The notes beneath the pieces are model-generated. The model was not told the origin of the DNA and made no database searches. It was given only the letters and a program-made list of their open reading frames with translations. DNA of 38,414 bases from a virus: positions 1-38,414 of IMG/VR virus record IMGVR_UViG_3300033144_006345; one strand, given 5' to 3'. Positions 7,654 to 19,400 of this stretch are shown here, piece after piece. The stretch's first letter is position 1; each line of letters opens with the position of its first letter. Made by a program: the position numbers and the translations under genes.

Positions 7654-8575
7654 TGGTAGTGCTGGTGCATGGGATGTGGATTCTCCTACAAATGCAGAGG
7701 ATGCAGGGAGTGGGGCGTCTGAAATAAGGTATTTAAGGGAGGGTGTTGGGACTCGAATGAGTAAGGAACATGCTACCTTGGCAACGGGGGGTGCTGGAGG
7801 GGAACATGTTGCAGGGTCGGCTTTCTCTTATTATGAGACAGGAGCAGAGGAGAGTGTACCTACAGAACGACCAAATGGAGATTCTTTAACCTCTGCTGAT
7901 AATGGTAGGTTATGGTATAGAACTGACACAGGAGCTATATACGTTTATATACATTCAACGTGGACCCTTGTTAAAGCTGGTGATTATGTTGCCAACAGTG
8001 TCCTTGGGACGGACTTGGAGGAATCTCCTACAATAGTAACTCCGACAATTGCTGATTTAACTAACATGACACATGATCATGCTGATGCGGCTGGAGGGGG
8101 AAGGGCTTATCCTTTATATATGTTATATGAGGATAGAGAGAATAGTGGAGTAGATGGTGGAGCTGCTGTTCTTGATGGGGTAAATTGGCAGCTTTTCGAA
8201 GGCTGGGCAGAGGTTCAGGATGAGGGAAGTGATGGGGTTTTGGCTGAAAGCGATAAGGCGATTACTCTTCAAGCAGGAACTTATGTCATAAGAGCATGGC
8301 ACACTTTCTTTGCTTGTAAAGCAGTTAGGATTAGACTATATAATTCCTCTGGTGGGGGTTCTATTGAGTTACAAGGTGGTAATGCTTATGCTCATGGTAC
8401 CTCAAGCAGTTCAGTTGTGGCTCATTTAGAAGGAGAGTTTACTCTTGATGAGGCACAGAATGTGAGGTTAGAGTATCGAGTAGGCACTGCTCAAGCAACA
8501 AACGGTTTAGGTGTTAAAGCTGGTTTCGGACAGGAGCTTTATGGAGCTATTGCTCTCTGGAAGGTTGCTGATTAA
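7646..8575 (+). CDS. Fibre-like virion protein with C-terminal beta domain
   Basis: The product has 309 residues. Residues 1-160 are Gly/Ser/Ala/Thr-rich and contain a LWYRTDTGAIYVYIHSTW segment, a beta hairpin frequent in phage fibre and tail-tip proteins. Residues 160-309 form an alternating beta domain with Gly-rich turns ending in GAIALWKVAD, which looks like a C1q/TNF-like jelly roll used for receptor or capsid surface binding. It sits between the adaptor and the nozzle gene. The ATG overlaps the preceding gene, and its stop TAATG overlaps the next start. It may be a tail fibre, a head fibre or an adhesin; exact placement in the virion cannot be told. Confidence 0.55.
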   Translation: MANGSAGAWDVDSPTNAEDAGSGASEIRYLREGVGTRMSKEHATLATGGAGGEHVAGSAFSYYETGAEESVPTERPNGDSLTSADNGRLWYRTDTGAIYVYIHSTWTLVKAGDYVANSVLGTDLEESPTIVTPTIADLTNMTHDHADAAGGGRAYPLYMLYEDRENSGVDGGAAVLDGVNWQLFEGWAEVQDEGSDGVLAESDKAITLQAGTYVIRAWHTFFACKAVRIRLYNSSGGGSIELQGGNAYAHGTSSSSVVAHLEGEFTLDEAQNVRLEYRVGTAQATNGLGVKAGFGQELYGAIALWKVAD

Positions 8576-10668
8576 TGAGAAGCAAAGGACTATTCATTCC
8601 AAGTGAAACAAAGTATCCCTTAATGGGATTGGATAGTTCATCTCCGTCTACTGCTTTAGACCCGAGGTTTAGTCCAAGTTGTAAGAATGTGTTCTTTGAG
8701 CAGGGTGTTGTTAAGAAGAGACTGGGGTATGTGGGTTTTGGCGCAGGGGATTTATTGTCAACAGTCACAGAACATCCTATAATTGGGCTAGTACAACATG
8801 AGGATACGGATGGTGATTTACATTTACTTGCAATAACAACGAGGGAGTTTTATAGGTACGATTCAGGGTCTGATGAATGGGTTTGTATTTCAGATGTTCT
8901 TACTTTAAGTAAATGTGAAGGTAAGACAGGTTGGACTGATCCGGGTGATAATATTACTCTCCATGATGAGGACGAGGAAACCATAGTAAAACTTGGGGAT
9001 ATGAATTTTAAGATTGCTGTTTGGGCTGATTTTGAAACGGGCGCTCTTGCTTATGTTAATGAGCATGCTGCTCCTTTGGATTTAACTGATGCTGTTGCAA
9101 TCTCTTTTTGGTTTAGGTCTAGTATTGCTTTGGGTGTTGGGAATGTCCAGTATGTTATAACGGAGAGTGAAACTTTTGAGAAAGCTCCAGAGGAAGGTTT
9201 TGCGGTTTTTGATATTCCTGCTTGTGATGCAAATACGTGGTATTACTTAACTTTAACTCCAAACGCTGAGGGTGAGTCAACATTTGCAAACTTAAATGCA
9301 GTCGAAAATCATGGATTTTGGGGTGCTGTTGATAAGGGAGAGTGTTTTCTTTACGTTTATAACATAAGTGCGAAGTCGTCTAGGTGGACAGGAGATAAGG
9401 ATGATGCTTTTACATCAGCTAGGCTATGGAGTGGGGCTAATCTCGATGTTACAGAAACCTTTATGTCAAATGGGAAGGATATACCTGTTCTTTGGAACAG
9501 TAGTGATGCTTATGTTACGGAGTTTAAAGTTCTTGATGTAGATGTTGATTATGTTAAATGTGTTGCTACTTTCATGGAGATGGCCATTGCTGCAAACTTT
9601 AGCGTGGATTCTGTTTATAACTCTCATGGTTTCGCTTGGAGTGATATTGGAGATATTACAAATTGGACAACTGGGGATTCAGGGGATGCTGATTTAACCG
9701 ACCTTGATGGTGAGATAGTTAGGCTTGAACCCCTAGGGGATAGGCTTGTTATATACTCAACAAATAGTATAATGACATGTGCTTATACAGGGAGTGAAGC
9801 TGTCTTTGCCTTTGACTTACGTATACATGATTCTCATTTGATATCAGGTAAGTCTGTTGTAAACTTGGGGCCTTATCACATCTTTGCATCTACTAACAAC
9901 TTCTTCCTCTTTGATGGGACACGGGGTATAAGGGAGATAGGTAGACCTATTGAGAAGGAATATATTAGTGATCTAGACCCTACGTATGCAAGCCGTAGCT
10001 TTGCTTATCATGACGTGCCTAGAAGAAGGGTTTACTTTTTTTATCCTCATTTAGGGTCAGGAGGGAAGATAACAAAGGCTTTTGTTCTCGATTATGACCT
10101 TACATCAGTGAGTAATTGGGTATGGTCAAAGTACTCTATGTCTAAAGACATACTATGTATGGCAGGGTTTCAGGGTTATTCAGCTTTGTTGTCATGGGAT
10201 AATTTAGCGGAGGGAGAAGGAACACCCTGGGAAACGTGGGATGGTCCTTGGTTGCATCCATCGGAGAAGGAAGGTTTCTTGACCTTAATAATTGGTTCGA
10301 CAGAAGGGGATGTATTCCTCCACGATGAGACAGAAAGAAATGATGATGGAGGGGTTATTGAATCGTTTTTTGAAACAAAAGATTTTACCGTCCCGCAGTC
10401 TTATAAGTCCTCTTACGGCAGGTGGATGGAATGTGAAATGGAGTTGAAGGGGGATTCTGTTGAGGTGTTTTACTCAACGGATGGGGGTGCTGGTTTTGTA
10501 AATATAATGTCATCGGATGACATTTTAAAAGATAAATGGAGATATATAAAGTATCAATTTGACGTTCATGCAAAGCAATTAAGGATAAAGGTGCAGAATA
10601 ATTCAACAACAGGAGGTTTTGAGTTAAGGAACATAAGGGTTTGGCTAAGGGAAGGAGCGCCGAGATGA
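8575..10668 (+). CDS. Tail tubular protein B/nozzle-like virion protein
   Basis: The product has 697 residues, close to the length of podovirus nozzle proteins such as T7 gp12 (about 790). It is beta-rich throughout with many aromatic, Asp and Gly residues. The opening region MGLDSSSPSTALDPRF with CKNVFFEQGVVKKRLGY is the N-terminal signature commonly seen in phage nozzle/stabilisation proteins, in which a surface loop and a first propeller blade are laid down. The segment LEPLGDRLVIYSTNSIM reads as a propeller strand pair. The gene follows the adaptor and fibre genes and starts in an overlapping TAATG. A nozzle role in short-tail assembly is inferred from order and composition. Confidence 0.65.
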   Translation: MRSKGLFIPSETKYPLMGLDSSSPSTALDPRFSPSCKNVFFEQGVVKKRLGYVGFGAGDLLSTVTEHPIIGLVQHEDTDGDLHLLAITTREFYRYDSGSDEWVCISDVLTLSKCEGKTGWTDPGDNITLHDEDEETIVKLGDMNFKIAVWADFETGALAYVNEHAAPLDLTDAVAISFWFRSSIALGVGNVQYVITESETFEKAPEEGFAVFDIPACDANTWYYLTLTPNAEGESTFANLNAVENHGFWGAVDKGECFLYVYNISAKSSRWTGDKDDAFTSARLWSGANLDVTETFMSNGKDIPVLWNSSDAYVTEFKVLDVDVDYVKCVATFMEMAIAANFSVDSVYNSHGFAWSDIGDITNWTTGDSGDADLTDLDGEIVRLEPLGDRLVIYSTNSIMTCAYTGSEAVFAFDLRIHDSHLISGKSVVNLGPYHIFASTNNFFLFDGTRGIREIGRPIEKEYISDLDPTYASRSFAYHDVPRRRVYFFYPHLGSGGKITKAFVLDYDLTSVSNWVWSKYSMSKDILCMAGFQGYSALLSWDNLAEGEGTPWETWDGPWLHPSEKEGFLTLIIGSTEGDVFLHDETERNDDGGVIESFFETKDFTVPQSYKSSYGRWMECEMELKGDSVEVFYSTDGGAGFVNIMSSDDILKDKWRYIKYQFDVHAKQLRIKVQNNSTTGGFELRNIRVWLREGAPR

Positions 10669-11216
10669 GTATATCTATACAAAGACTTATTGCTGGCGAA
10701 CCATTACCGTTAATCCCTGAGGGAGTCTCTCCAGAGGTTGATAGGTATTTAAGGGCATTGCATGAGTTCCTGAGAAGGCTTGGGAGTATACTCTCTGATG
10801 AGAACTTAGTGTCTATTACAACAGAGCTAACAGAACTTGGTAGTATGTGGGAGTTTGCTATTGAAAAGTGGGTTGATGTTACAGGCACGGGCACATTTGA
10901 GCTTGATAATAGAGATTGGAGAGGTAGACTTATTCAAGTAACTGGTTTGGCTGTAGCTGGGACTCCAGCAGGAGCTAAGGATGCGCATTGGGCTTATGCA
11001 AGTAATTTTGTTATTGGTATGGTAGGGGATCAGAAGGATGATAGCTTTTACTCTTTTTGGGGTAATGCTCTTTCTGGTAATAACTGCCTTGTTGAGGTTT
11101 TAAACACAGAATCAGGTAAGTTACAGTTAAGGGTTGCTGCGTTTGCTGCTCGAGTTCAGTTAAGGGTTGTGGCTATGGCTTCTTTTGTAAAGACTGGTAT
11201 TGATGGAACTATTTAA
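10665..11216 (+). CDS. Tail-associated structural protein, unknown
   Basis: The product has 183 residues when started at ATG 10665, whose ATGA overlaps the stop of the nozzle gene and which follows AAGGAGCGCCGAG. The TTG at 10641 is in frame but would lie deep in the upstream gene. Residues 1-60 are helical with a Pro-rich lead (GEPLPLIPEGVSPEVDRYL). The rest is beta-rich with Gly/Ala repeats and two VQLRVVA-type strands near the end. Such proteins occur after nozzle genes in podoviruses as tail fibre attachment or minor tail proteins. The family is unrecognised and the role is inferred only from translational coupling. Confidence 0.55.
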   Translation: MSISIQRLIAGEPLPLIPEGVSPEVDRYLRALHEFLRRLGSILSDENLVSITTELTELGSMWEFAIEKWVDVTGTGTFELDNRDWRGRLIQVTGLAVAGTPAGAKDAHWAYASNFVIGMVGDQKDDSFYSFWGNALSGNNCLVEVLNTESGKLQLRVAAFAARVQLRVVAMASFVKTGIDGTI

Positions 11217-11232
11217 TTTAAGGAGTTAGAAA

Positions 11233-11865
11233 ATGCGAATTGTAATAGGACAGAACAGATCAGCTATTGACTTTATAAAAGGTCATTTAATAAAGGATGA
11301 GTGTTATGATAACATGGAGTCCTTTGTCACAGACCTTAAGGAAATTATAGGGAATCCATCAGTTTTCCTCTGTATTGCTTTGGATGGAGAGGATGTAAAG
11401 GGGTTTATTCTTGCAACCGCTCCTCCTAGGTATAAGCATGTTTTCCTCTGGCAAGTGTGGGTTGATCCAACTGTTAAAGAGAAAATTGCCCAGAAACTAT
11501 TCTTCCGTCTAAACCTTTGGGCTTCTTCTCTTAAAAGAATGGAGATAAGAGCAGAAACAAAGCGTAATACGGATGCGGTTTTAAGGAAATGGAACTTTAA
11601 GGAAATATCAAGCATAGTGTCTTATAAAATACCTGATGACTTTGACATTGACTACCTTGAAAGTGTTCAGGAGAATAAGGAGAAAGAAAATGGCGGGAAA
11701 ATCGGAAATGGACATAGGGAGCAGTCTAACAGCGGGTCAAACAAGGACAGCGGACCAGTTGGAGGGGTACATAGCAAGTCGTCTGGGAAAGTGGAATCAG
11801 TTATACCCCGGCCAGTTGACTCCAGGGATGTCAACAATAGCAAGACAAGCACAGGGGTTAATTGA
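11233..11865 (+). CDS. GNAT-like acetyltransferase-fold protein with overlapping tail
   Basis: The product has 210 residues. Residues 1-150 resemble the GNAT fold: an N-terminal strand-helix, the strand pair FLCIALDGEDVKGFILATA, the beta-4-like strand HVFLWQVWVDP, the helix EKIAQKLFFRLNLWASS and the strand RMEIRAETKRNTDAVLRKWNFKE. The last of these matches the 'N-x-x-A-x-x-x-x-x-x-G-F' end of GNATs, although Asn replaces Gly. The usual Q/R-x-x-G-x-G/A acetyl-CoA loop is not clear, so catalysis is uncertain. Residues 153-210 are Ser/Gly/Lys-rich and lie wholly inside the next gene in another frame, so they may be a read-on tail after loss of an earlier stop. GNAT-like proteins are common among podovirus tail genes. 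Confidence 0.55.
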   Translation: MRIVIGQNRSAIDFIKGHLIKDECYDNMESFVTDLKEIIGNPSVFLCIALDGEDVKGFILATAPPRYKHVFLWQVWVDPTVKEKIAQKLFFRLNLWASSLKRMEIRAETKRNTDAVLRKWNFKEISSIVSYKIPDDFDIDYLESVQENKEKENGGKIGNGHREQSNSGSNKDSGPVGGVHSKSSGKVESVIPRPVDSRDVNNSKTSTGVN

Positions 11866-12664
11866 GGGGTATCAACCGGGTGAGTTTAGTACCTCCAGAA
11901 GTGCTGTTATAGAACGTCTTTTAAGTGGAGAGCCCTCTACTGAAATATCTCCAGAGAGAACAGAAAAGTGGTTTAAGGGGGCTGTGGCTCAACCTATGAT
12001 GAGTGCTTTTGAGGAGTACATTAGACCTCAATTACAGAGGGCGTTTTTGTCAAGTGGGGCGTTGAGGTCATCAAGGAAAGGAACAGCAGAGGCTGATGTA
12101 TTAAAAGGTATGTCTACTGAAATGACTAAACAGTTGACAACAGCACAGAGAGAAGATGAGATGTTAAGGGCACAGTTAAGGGAAAGCGCTCTTGCGAGAG
12201 CTTTACAAGCTGTACCTATCTCTCAACAGGCCGCAATGCAACCTTTAATGGAGGCAAGTGGTATGCTTCAAGCGGAGGATCCATTATATCAAAGAGAGTT
12301 AATGGATTATCAAGCCCCTTATCTAGAATGGGTTAGGTCAATGGGTGCTGATCCTATAGCACAACTCGGCCTTGGATTAACGGGGCAATCTCATTTATAT
12401 GCTGCTCCATCTTATTCACCTGATTATCTCGGCGGGGCTATGGGTATGGGAGCAGGTTTCCTGGAAGGTGGAGGATTAGATATGTTATCTGGTCTTTTTA
12501 ATAAAGATAAGACAACAGGTAAAACAACAGGTAGTGTTGGAGGAGGTACGGGGAGTACAATTGGTAGCGTACTAGGGTCATTGATCGGAACTGCTGTTGG
12601 CGGTCCTGCTGGTACTGTGGTTGGCGGACAAATAGGTAGCACTGCTGGAAGTTACTTTAATTAG
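11690..12664 (+). CDS. Internal virion/ejection-type protein with Gly-rich C-terminus
   Basis: The product has 324 residues from ATG 11690, which follows AGGAGAAAGAAA inside the GNAT-like gene (176-base overlap). Residues 1-240 are long charged helices (QLQRAFLSSGALRSSRKG and neighbours). Residues 255-324 are a Gly/Thr/Ser-rich hydrophobic tail with repeated G-x-x-x-G steps (IGSVLGSLIGTAVGG), resembling glycine-zipper membrane-inserting segments. This plan is usual for podovirus ejection proteins that leave the head and form a channel across the envelope. It stands just before another helical protein and the giant internal protein. The assignment is from architecture and context. Confidence 0.6.
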   Translation: MAGKSEMDIGSSLTAGQTRTADQLEGYIASRLGKWNQLYPGQLTPGMSTIARQAQGLIEGYQPGEFSTSRSAVIERLLSGEPSTEISPERTEKWFKGAVAQPMMSAFEEYIRPQLQRAFLSSGALRSSRKGTAEADVLKGMSTEMTKQLTTAQREDEMLRAQLRESALARALQAVPISQQAAMQPLMEASGMLQAEDPLYQRELMDYQAPYLEWVRSMGADPIAQLGLGLTGQSHLYAAPSYSPDYLGGAMGMGAGFLEGGGLDMLSGLFNKDKTTGKTTGSVGGGTGSTIGSVLGSLIGTAVGGPAGTVVGGQIGSTAGSYFN

Positions 12665-12679
12665 TAAAAGGAGAATAAA

Positions 12680-13483
12680 ATGGCAATACAATATTTACCA
12701 TTACAAAAACCTGATGATAAGTTCCTCCCCGCAATGCAATTAACTTTACAGGCAATGGAGCAAAAGCATCAAAGAGAAATGATGAAGGCACGAGAGCAAA
12801 GGGAAGTTGATTTATTAGAATATAGGAAAAATGTCCTTGCTTCACAATTACAGGGTCAAAAAGATGCCCTTGCTTTTGACAAGGAGAAGGCTAAATTAAC
12901 AGCTGATTATAGGGGAAAGATGCTTGAGAAAGAAGGTAAAAAAGGTCCAGCAGAACGTTCTTTCCTGCCTGGTTTTGAGGAGGAACACCCTGAACTTGTT
13001 GCTTGGTTTAAGTTATATGATGCAGTTCCTTATATAGATGTTCTTGATGAAAAGGGAGAACGCTATAAAAGAGTAAAAGATCCTGTTGAACTTAGTGTAG
13101 CTAGGAAGATGTGGAGAGATGCCTATCCAGGTTTGGGTGATCCAGAGGCTCTTATAAAAGGTTTAGGTGTGGAGAAGCCTTTTAATGAAGAAGGTCCGAA
13201 GGATATAATACCGGAAATAACAAAGACTCGTGAGAAGGTGATAATGGGTGAGAAGTTGATGAGGGGTGAGGAGCCTGAAATACAATGGGAAGCTCCCCTG
13301 GAAGTTCCACCAAGAGTTAAGTTAGGAGAGGAGCTTTTTGGAAAACCCCAAAGATTATTCCCCATAGAGGGAGGTGAAGGGTATGGACAACAAGGGATGA
13401 TGAGGGATATTTTATTGGGGAGACCTTCTCCTTCACCATTTAGTGTAGGTGGTGTCTCACCCTTTAAAAGACAAGGATACTAA
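12680..13483 (+). CDS. Helical internal virion protein, unknown
   Basis: The product has 267 residues. Residues 18-95 are an uninterrupted charged helix, probably a coiled coil (Gln, Lys and Glu rich). Residues 100-180 look globular (EEHPELVAWFKLYDA), and the rest is Pro/Glu/Gly-rich and likely disordered. It starts with AAAAGGAGAATAAA before ATG 12680 and is followed 10 bases later by the giant internal protein. Small helical proteins between tail and internal-protein genes are frequent in podovirus ejection modules. No conserved family motif is visible and no enzyme activity is suggested. Confidence 0.55.
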   Translation: MAIQYLPLQKPDDKFLPAMQLTLQAMEQKHQREMMKAREQREVDLLEYRKNVLASQLQGQKDALAFDKEKAKLTADYRGKMLEKEGKKGPAERSFLPGFEEEHPELVAWFKLYDAVPYIDVLDEKGERYKRVKDPVELSVARKMWRDAYPGLGDPEALIKGLGVEKPFNEEGPKDIIPEITKTREKVIMGEKLMRGEEPEIQWEAPLEVPPRVKLGEELFGKPQRLFPIEGGEGYGQQGMMRDILLGRPSPSPFSVGGVSPFKRQGY

Positions 13484-13493
13484 AGAGGTAATT

Positions 13494-16400
13494 ATGTCAA
13501 CACTAATACCAACATATAACGAAGACCTTCCGGGTTTGCCTAGGACATTGAAGAATCAACTCCTATATGAAACAGATCTAAAGGTTGCAAACCTACCTTA
13601 TGGGGCTAATTGGACACCAGGGCAAAAAGATGAATTAGATAGGTTTAAGCATCTTTATAGAAGTTACAAGGATGTCCCTATCTCTTATGGGCAGATATTT
13701 GGTTATGAAAAGGCTTTGAAGAAGTTTGGTTTAACCAAGAAACAGTATAGAGAAAGATATAAGAAAGTTCTTGAGAATGTTCATGGTTTTACTAGTATTA
13801 AATTAGGTCCTAAGATGGGGTTAGTTCCAACTGATGAGGAGGGGAAGGAGTTATATCCGGAGGCAAAACAGATTGAACATGGGTCGTCGTTGTATAACAT
13901 GCCTGTTGAGTTATTCGACACATACGTTAATTTCAGTTATGGCTTAGGGAGAGGTCTTGGTCTTGTTACAAGGATGGGGAAGTACCTTCCTTATATAGGA
14001 GAAAGTCTTGATAAAGCTGGTATTTCAGTATATGATTTATATGATGATGCTCTTGAGAATAGAAGTCGGAAGTATCACATGGGAGAAGGCGTTGGAGGAT
14101 TCTTTAAGGCGCTTCCTAGTATGGGTCTTGAAACAGGTTTATATATGGCAACGGCGATGACACCTATTGTAGGTTTGGGTTTGGTTTATGGGAAGGGTGT
14201 AGATGAAGTTTATGAGGAAACACAAAGACATGGTATAAGTGATGATATTGCATTACCCCTCTCCGCTGCGGGTGGTGGTGTTTATGTCCTTATTGAGAAA
14301 TTACAAATGGGGAGGATCATAAAGACAAGTAAGAAGGGGAGGGAGATTCTTAATAAGAAAGTAGGAAAGGCTTTAGTTAGACAAATGTCAGGAGGTTATA
14401 TAAAGAAGATTCCTAGAAGGAAGATTTTTAAACCTTTGACAAAGGAGTTACTTTATAATGCTTTGACAGAGGGTCTTGAGGAGACAGCACAAGAGGCTAC
14501 TGTTGTCCTTTTCGGTCATGCGATTCCGAAGAAGGATGCCTCTTTAAAGGAAAGGATAGGGATACTTACATCTAAGGAGTCTTTAAAGCGTTATTTATTA
14601 TCAGGTATTGCAGGTGCTGTTATGGGAACAGGGTTTGCTGGCGCTAAGATGGCAGGGCCTGTGACTAAGGTGTATAAACACAGAACAAAGGTTAATCATT
14701 TAATTGATAAAATGAAGGCTCATAGTGAGAACCCTCTTACATTGTATCAGGGAGGGAAGGAGAAGAAGAGTTTAACAAGGGATGAGATGGAACTCGGTGT
14801 ACAATTATTTAGGGTCTTTAATGCTAAGACGGAAAAGAGTCAAGAAAAGGAGAGGAAAAAGTTTACAGAACTTGTTGATGAAATTGAGAAAAAGAAGGGA
14901 ACAGAATACACTCAAAAGCTGGCCTTTGGTATAAGGGAGATGCTAAGGGAAAATCCTGACTTCTTTACAAAGAATGAGAAGATACTTGACTTTATAACAA
15001 AGGATAATTATCGAGTAGGGATGGAGATTGCCTTTAGATTAACGGAGGATGAGTCTCTCCTTATGGAGGCTGTGCAGAAGATAAGGGTTAAGGAATGGGT
15101 AAAGGAAAATAAAGGGAAAACTGAGGATGATTATTATAATGAAAAGTTGAGGTCGTTGTATCAGGGTGGGGTTGTCCTTGATAAGGATGGGCTATTTCAA
15201 ATTGATCAGGGTCTTGTATATCAAGGTTATTGGAAAGATAAACACTTAGGTGCTTTTGACGAGCTTGATTTTAGGGAGAAGTTAAAAGAAACAAATCTCC
15301 CGCCTGAACTACATGAGACTTTTAGTAAAATTGCAAGTAATCCAGAGGTTCAGATTATCCTTTCTGAACTCGCTTTACAGACATCTAAGGTGATCAATAC
15401 AACAAAGGGATTTAATAATGCTGTAAGTCTTTTGTTGAATGAAATAAATCTTGAAAGAGCTACTAGTGAAATTACACCTGAAATACTCCTGACATCTCTT
15501 ATAGACCCTAAAAGTAGAGGTAGCTTTGTTTCAATCCCAAGAACTGATGCAGAGGTAGAACAAGCCCTTGATTATGTTAAGAGGTTAGGTAAAAGTAATA
15601 ATAAGGTTTTGTTGGTCTTTCCTGATGTTAAAGGGGTGAGGGCGAAGTTGAGGAAGAGTAAGTTTAAGGTTAGTAAGACCGTCCCAGGTTTCCTTGTCGC
15701 CTATAACTTCCCCGTCCCTAATATCAACGTCAGGAAGGTTACTAAGGAATATGAGATGACCCTTCCAGAATGGACCGATTATATCTTTAAAAAATTAGGA
15801 ATGGATATAAAGAGAAAAACAGATCCAATTAAAGTAATAAATGATTTTCTAGACAAAGGTTCTTCAGAACTCGGAAGACTTGTAAAAGAGAAAATAGGTA
15901 GTTCTGATGGGTATATAATTATAGATTATTATAGGAAGGTGTTTGGTTTAAAGGAGGTTAAGGTTAAAAGTAAAAAGGATCATGGTGGGGATGCATATTC
16001 CATCTTTGAGGATTCTAAGGGCGATCTTTACTATTCTGATACAGCATTGGCGGCTGGTATCTTTGACAGGGATCATATAAAGTATCATGGTATTAACTTA
16101 GATAATACTATAATTAAACAAATGCATAGCCTAAGCGATTTTAACGTAGGTTTATTACGGCATGAGTTAGAACACCTTCTAGATATAGAAAGGGGTTATT
16201 ATGTTCCTGTTGAGCTTAGGTCAAGGCGAGACCCAAGTTCAATAGTACTCTTACGAGATAGGTTTGAAAACTACATAAAAGAAGGATATTCGGTTATTAA
16301 TGCCTATACTATGGCATATAAAGGTCATCATAAGAACTATTATGACTTCGACTCAATGTTCCTTTATAGGATAATGGTAAGGGAGGCTATACAGGAGGGG

Positions 16401-19400
16401 GCTGATGTTCCAAAGAGAGTCCTTACACAATTCGATAATGTAGAAGGTTTTGATGTTCAGTTCTTATGGCATGGTCCCTTGTATCAAGGGGAGAGAGGAG
16501 CTGTTCGCTTTTTAAAAGATGGTCGTGCTGATATACATGCATTAACAAATCCTAACTTAACAACAGCATTGCATGAAATGTTTCATATTTGGAGAAGGGA
16601 TTTATCTCCTACTAAACTTGTTGAAATTGAGAAGTTGCTGGGAGTTAAGGATAGTAAGTGGACGGTTGCACAAGAAGAGAAATTCGCAAATATGGGACTT
16701 GAGTTTGCTGAAAGTGGAAGGACGGTGAATCCTTTATTAAGACCTATTCTTGAGTCTTTTAGGGATCACATATATGCTTTGTACAAAGAGACAACAGTAA
16801 GGCATCCTAAGAGATATTTCTTATCGCCTGAAATTAAATCCTTTTTTGACAGATCATTTGGTGCTGGTCAGATGTTAAAGGAGAAGGCCAAAAGATGGTA
16901 TCATGTTTCAAAGTATTTTAACCTCGGTATTTTAAGACCTGCAAACTTGGTTATATCGAAGAAAAATCTAGGTGAGGATATTTATGCTCAGGTCATAACA
17001 GCCTTTCATACATCAGAGGCGGAACAGCAGAGGTTCCTTGTATCTACAATAGGAGACAAGGCTGTTGATGATTTAAGAAAGGAGTTCTCAGAGTTGAGCG
17101 AGGAGGAGTTATTAGTATTATATACATCACGAGGTGAGCCAACTACGGATGAAGGGAAGGCATTACAGAGAGAAGCACAAGGATTTATTGAGGAGAATCC
17201 TCATTTAAAACATTATGTAGATGTAATGCAAAATATATATGATAATATCTATGACATAGGGAGTAAGTTATTCGGGAAGAAACTTAAATATAACAAGGCG
17301 TATTTTTATGGAGTGTATAGAGAAGGAGCCGCTGAACAATTTGTAAATGACTTTTGGAAAACATCAGTTAAGCCTCTTAAGAAAAAGAAATACAAAACAT
17401 TCGCTGATGCCATTGGTAAGGGTTTAGTTTTAAAGAATATGAATCCTATAAATAATGCAATGGCTGAATTATCTACCCTTACGACAAGAGCTGCTATGTT
17501 GAAGTTAAGAGAGAACCTTATGTTACAGGGGAATAAGAAGTTTATTATAAAAGGGAATAAGGATATTGTATCGGAGGAGTACAAAAAATGGGTATCTGTT
17601 GGATTTGTTTTGGGAGGGAAGGGTAATAAAACAAGTGAACCCACTTTCGCTGGTTACCTCGTAGACCCTGATTTAGGGAGAATGATAAATAATTTACTCT
17701 CAACGAATAAGGTTACTCATAGTAAGATACTAAGGACATTTAGAGGGATAAATAATTTTGTAAGAGCAATTAAATTCGCTATTCCTTTATTCCATATTAT
17801 GGTAGTTGCTCAACATGCGTTTATAGACACGGGGCCATTCTCAATTTTAGACCCAAGAAATTGGTATAAGGGATATAAAAGTATATTCCATTCTGGTCCC
17901 TGGGATGCTTCTCAGTATCTAAAAACAGAGGATTACATTGATTATGTAAAACATGGTGGGGGACATAAGTACTCGATGGAAGCCGAGGCTATGTCAATGT
18001 TTAAAAAGTTCCTAACAACAAAGGATATTCCCAACATCTTTCGTGCCTTACGATTACCTCTTAGGGCAGGTTTGTATTTACCTCAAAAGTTTACAGAGTG
18101 GACCTTTGACAAGTACATTCCCAAGATGAAGTATATGAAGTATCTGGGAGAAAGGGTTAGATTAGAAAAGAAGTTAAGTCGCCCTTTATCAGCACAGGAG
18201 AAGATTGAAATTATAAAAGAAGGACAGAACTTCTATGGTGAAATGAACGAAAGGTTGTTTGGTAGAAGTGGGACAGCAACGTCGTTACTCCGTTTCCTAT
18301 TCCTTGCACCAGGGTTTAGAGAAGGTAACTTCGGTACAATAGGAAAGGCTTTGTTTGAGTGGGATAAGAAAGGACATAGAAGTCGAGGTAATATTGCCTT
18401 TGCGGTTTTCCTCCAAGGGATAATCGCAGCCATTGGAACTTATATCCTAACAGGGAAAGTACCTGATTTCTGGGATGAGGATAAGAAGGATAAGAAAGAC
18501 ATAACAGCGTTCAGGGATGCCTTTAGAGTTAAGATGGGGGAAAAGGATGAGAAGGGGAGAGATAGGTATCTCGATATGGGAGGGACATATCGAGATTACC
18601 TTGAACTTGTCCTCATGCCAGGGATTGAGTTTGCTGGGGGTAAGCCAGGGAAAGCTAGTGTAACTGTATTTAATCAATTTGCAAGAACGCTTAAAAATAT
18701 GAGGTCTCCTTTTGCTGTTGCGGCATTAGAGCTAGGCCAGATAATAACAGGGAAAGCTGTATATGATTGGAAAGAGGATAGGGTATATTATCCTCATGAT
18801 CCTCTTCTTAAAAAATTATTAAAGATAACAAGTCATTGGACTAAGAATATCGAACCTATTCCTATCTCGGTTTATAAACAATCTCGAGAAAAAGGTATCT
18901 CGGACATGATGAGTTTTATATACGGTGCAATGGGGTCGAGGGTGGGGATTGGTGAGTTAGAGAAAAGAAGAAATAAACTAATAAGTAAGGTTATTTCTTT
19001 AAGGGAGAATCAAAAGGATCTTTATCTACATCTTGGGGAGGAGGATTACCCAAGGGATGTCATCGATAATTATAATAGGTTGGTAACAGGGGTTACAGAA
19101 AGTCCATACTTAACAAATGAGCTTAAAAGAGATATAAAGAAACGTCCTCTTATCATAGATGTAAAGGAAATGTTACAGAATAAGTCAAGGAGAATAACTG
19201 ACCCTGACATGGAACCTAGGGATGTTTTTCGGGCCATTAAGTATCTTAAAAACTTCGATATGTCATTAAGGGACGTACAGGTTTTATTGTTTAAATACAG
19301 TAGAAGGGTTTCTTTAGTTAAGACAGCAAGGGGGTATAAGTACAGGAGAAGATGGGGCAAGGAAGCTCTTAAAAGAAGAAGAGCATTACTATATTATAGG

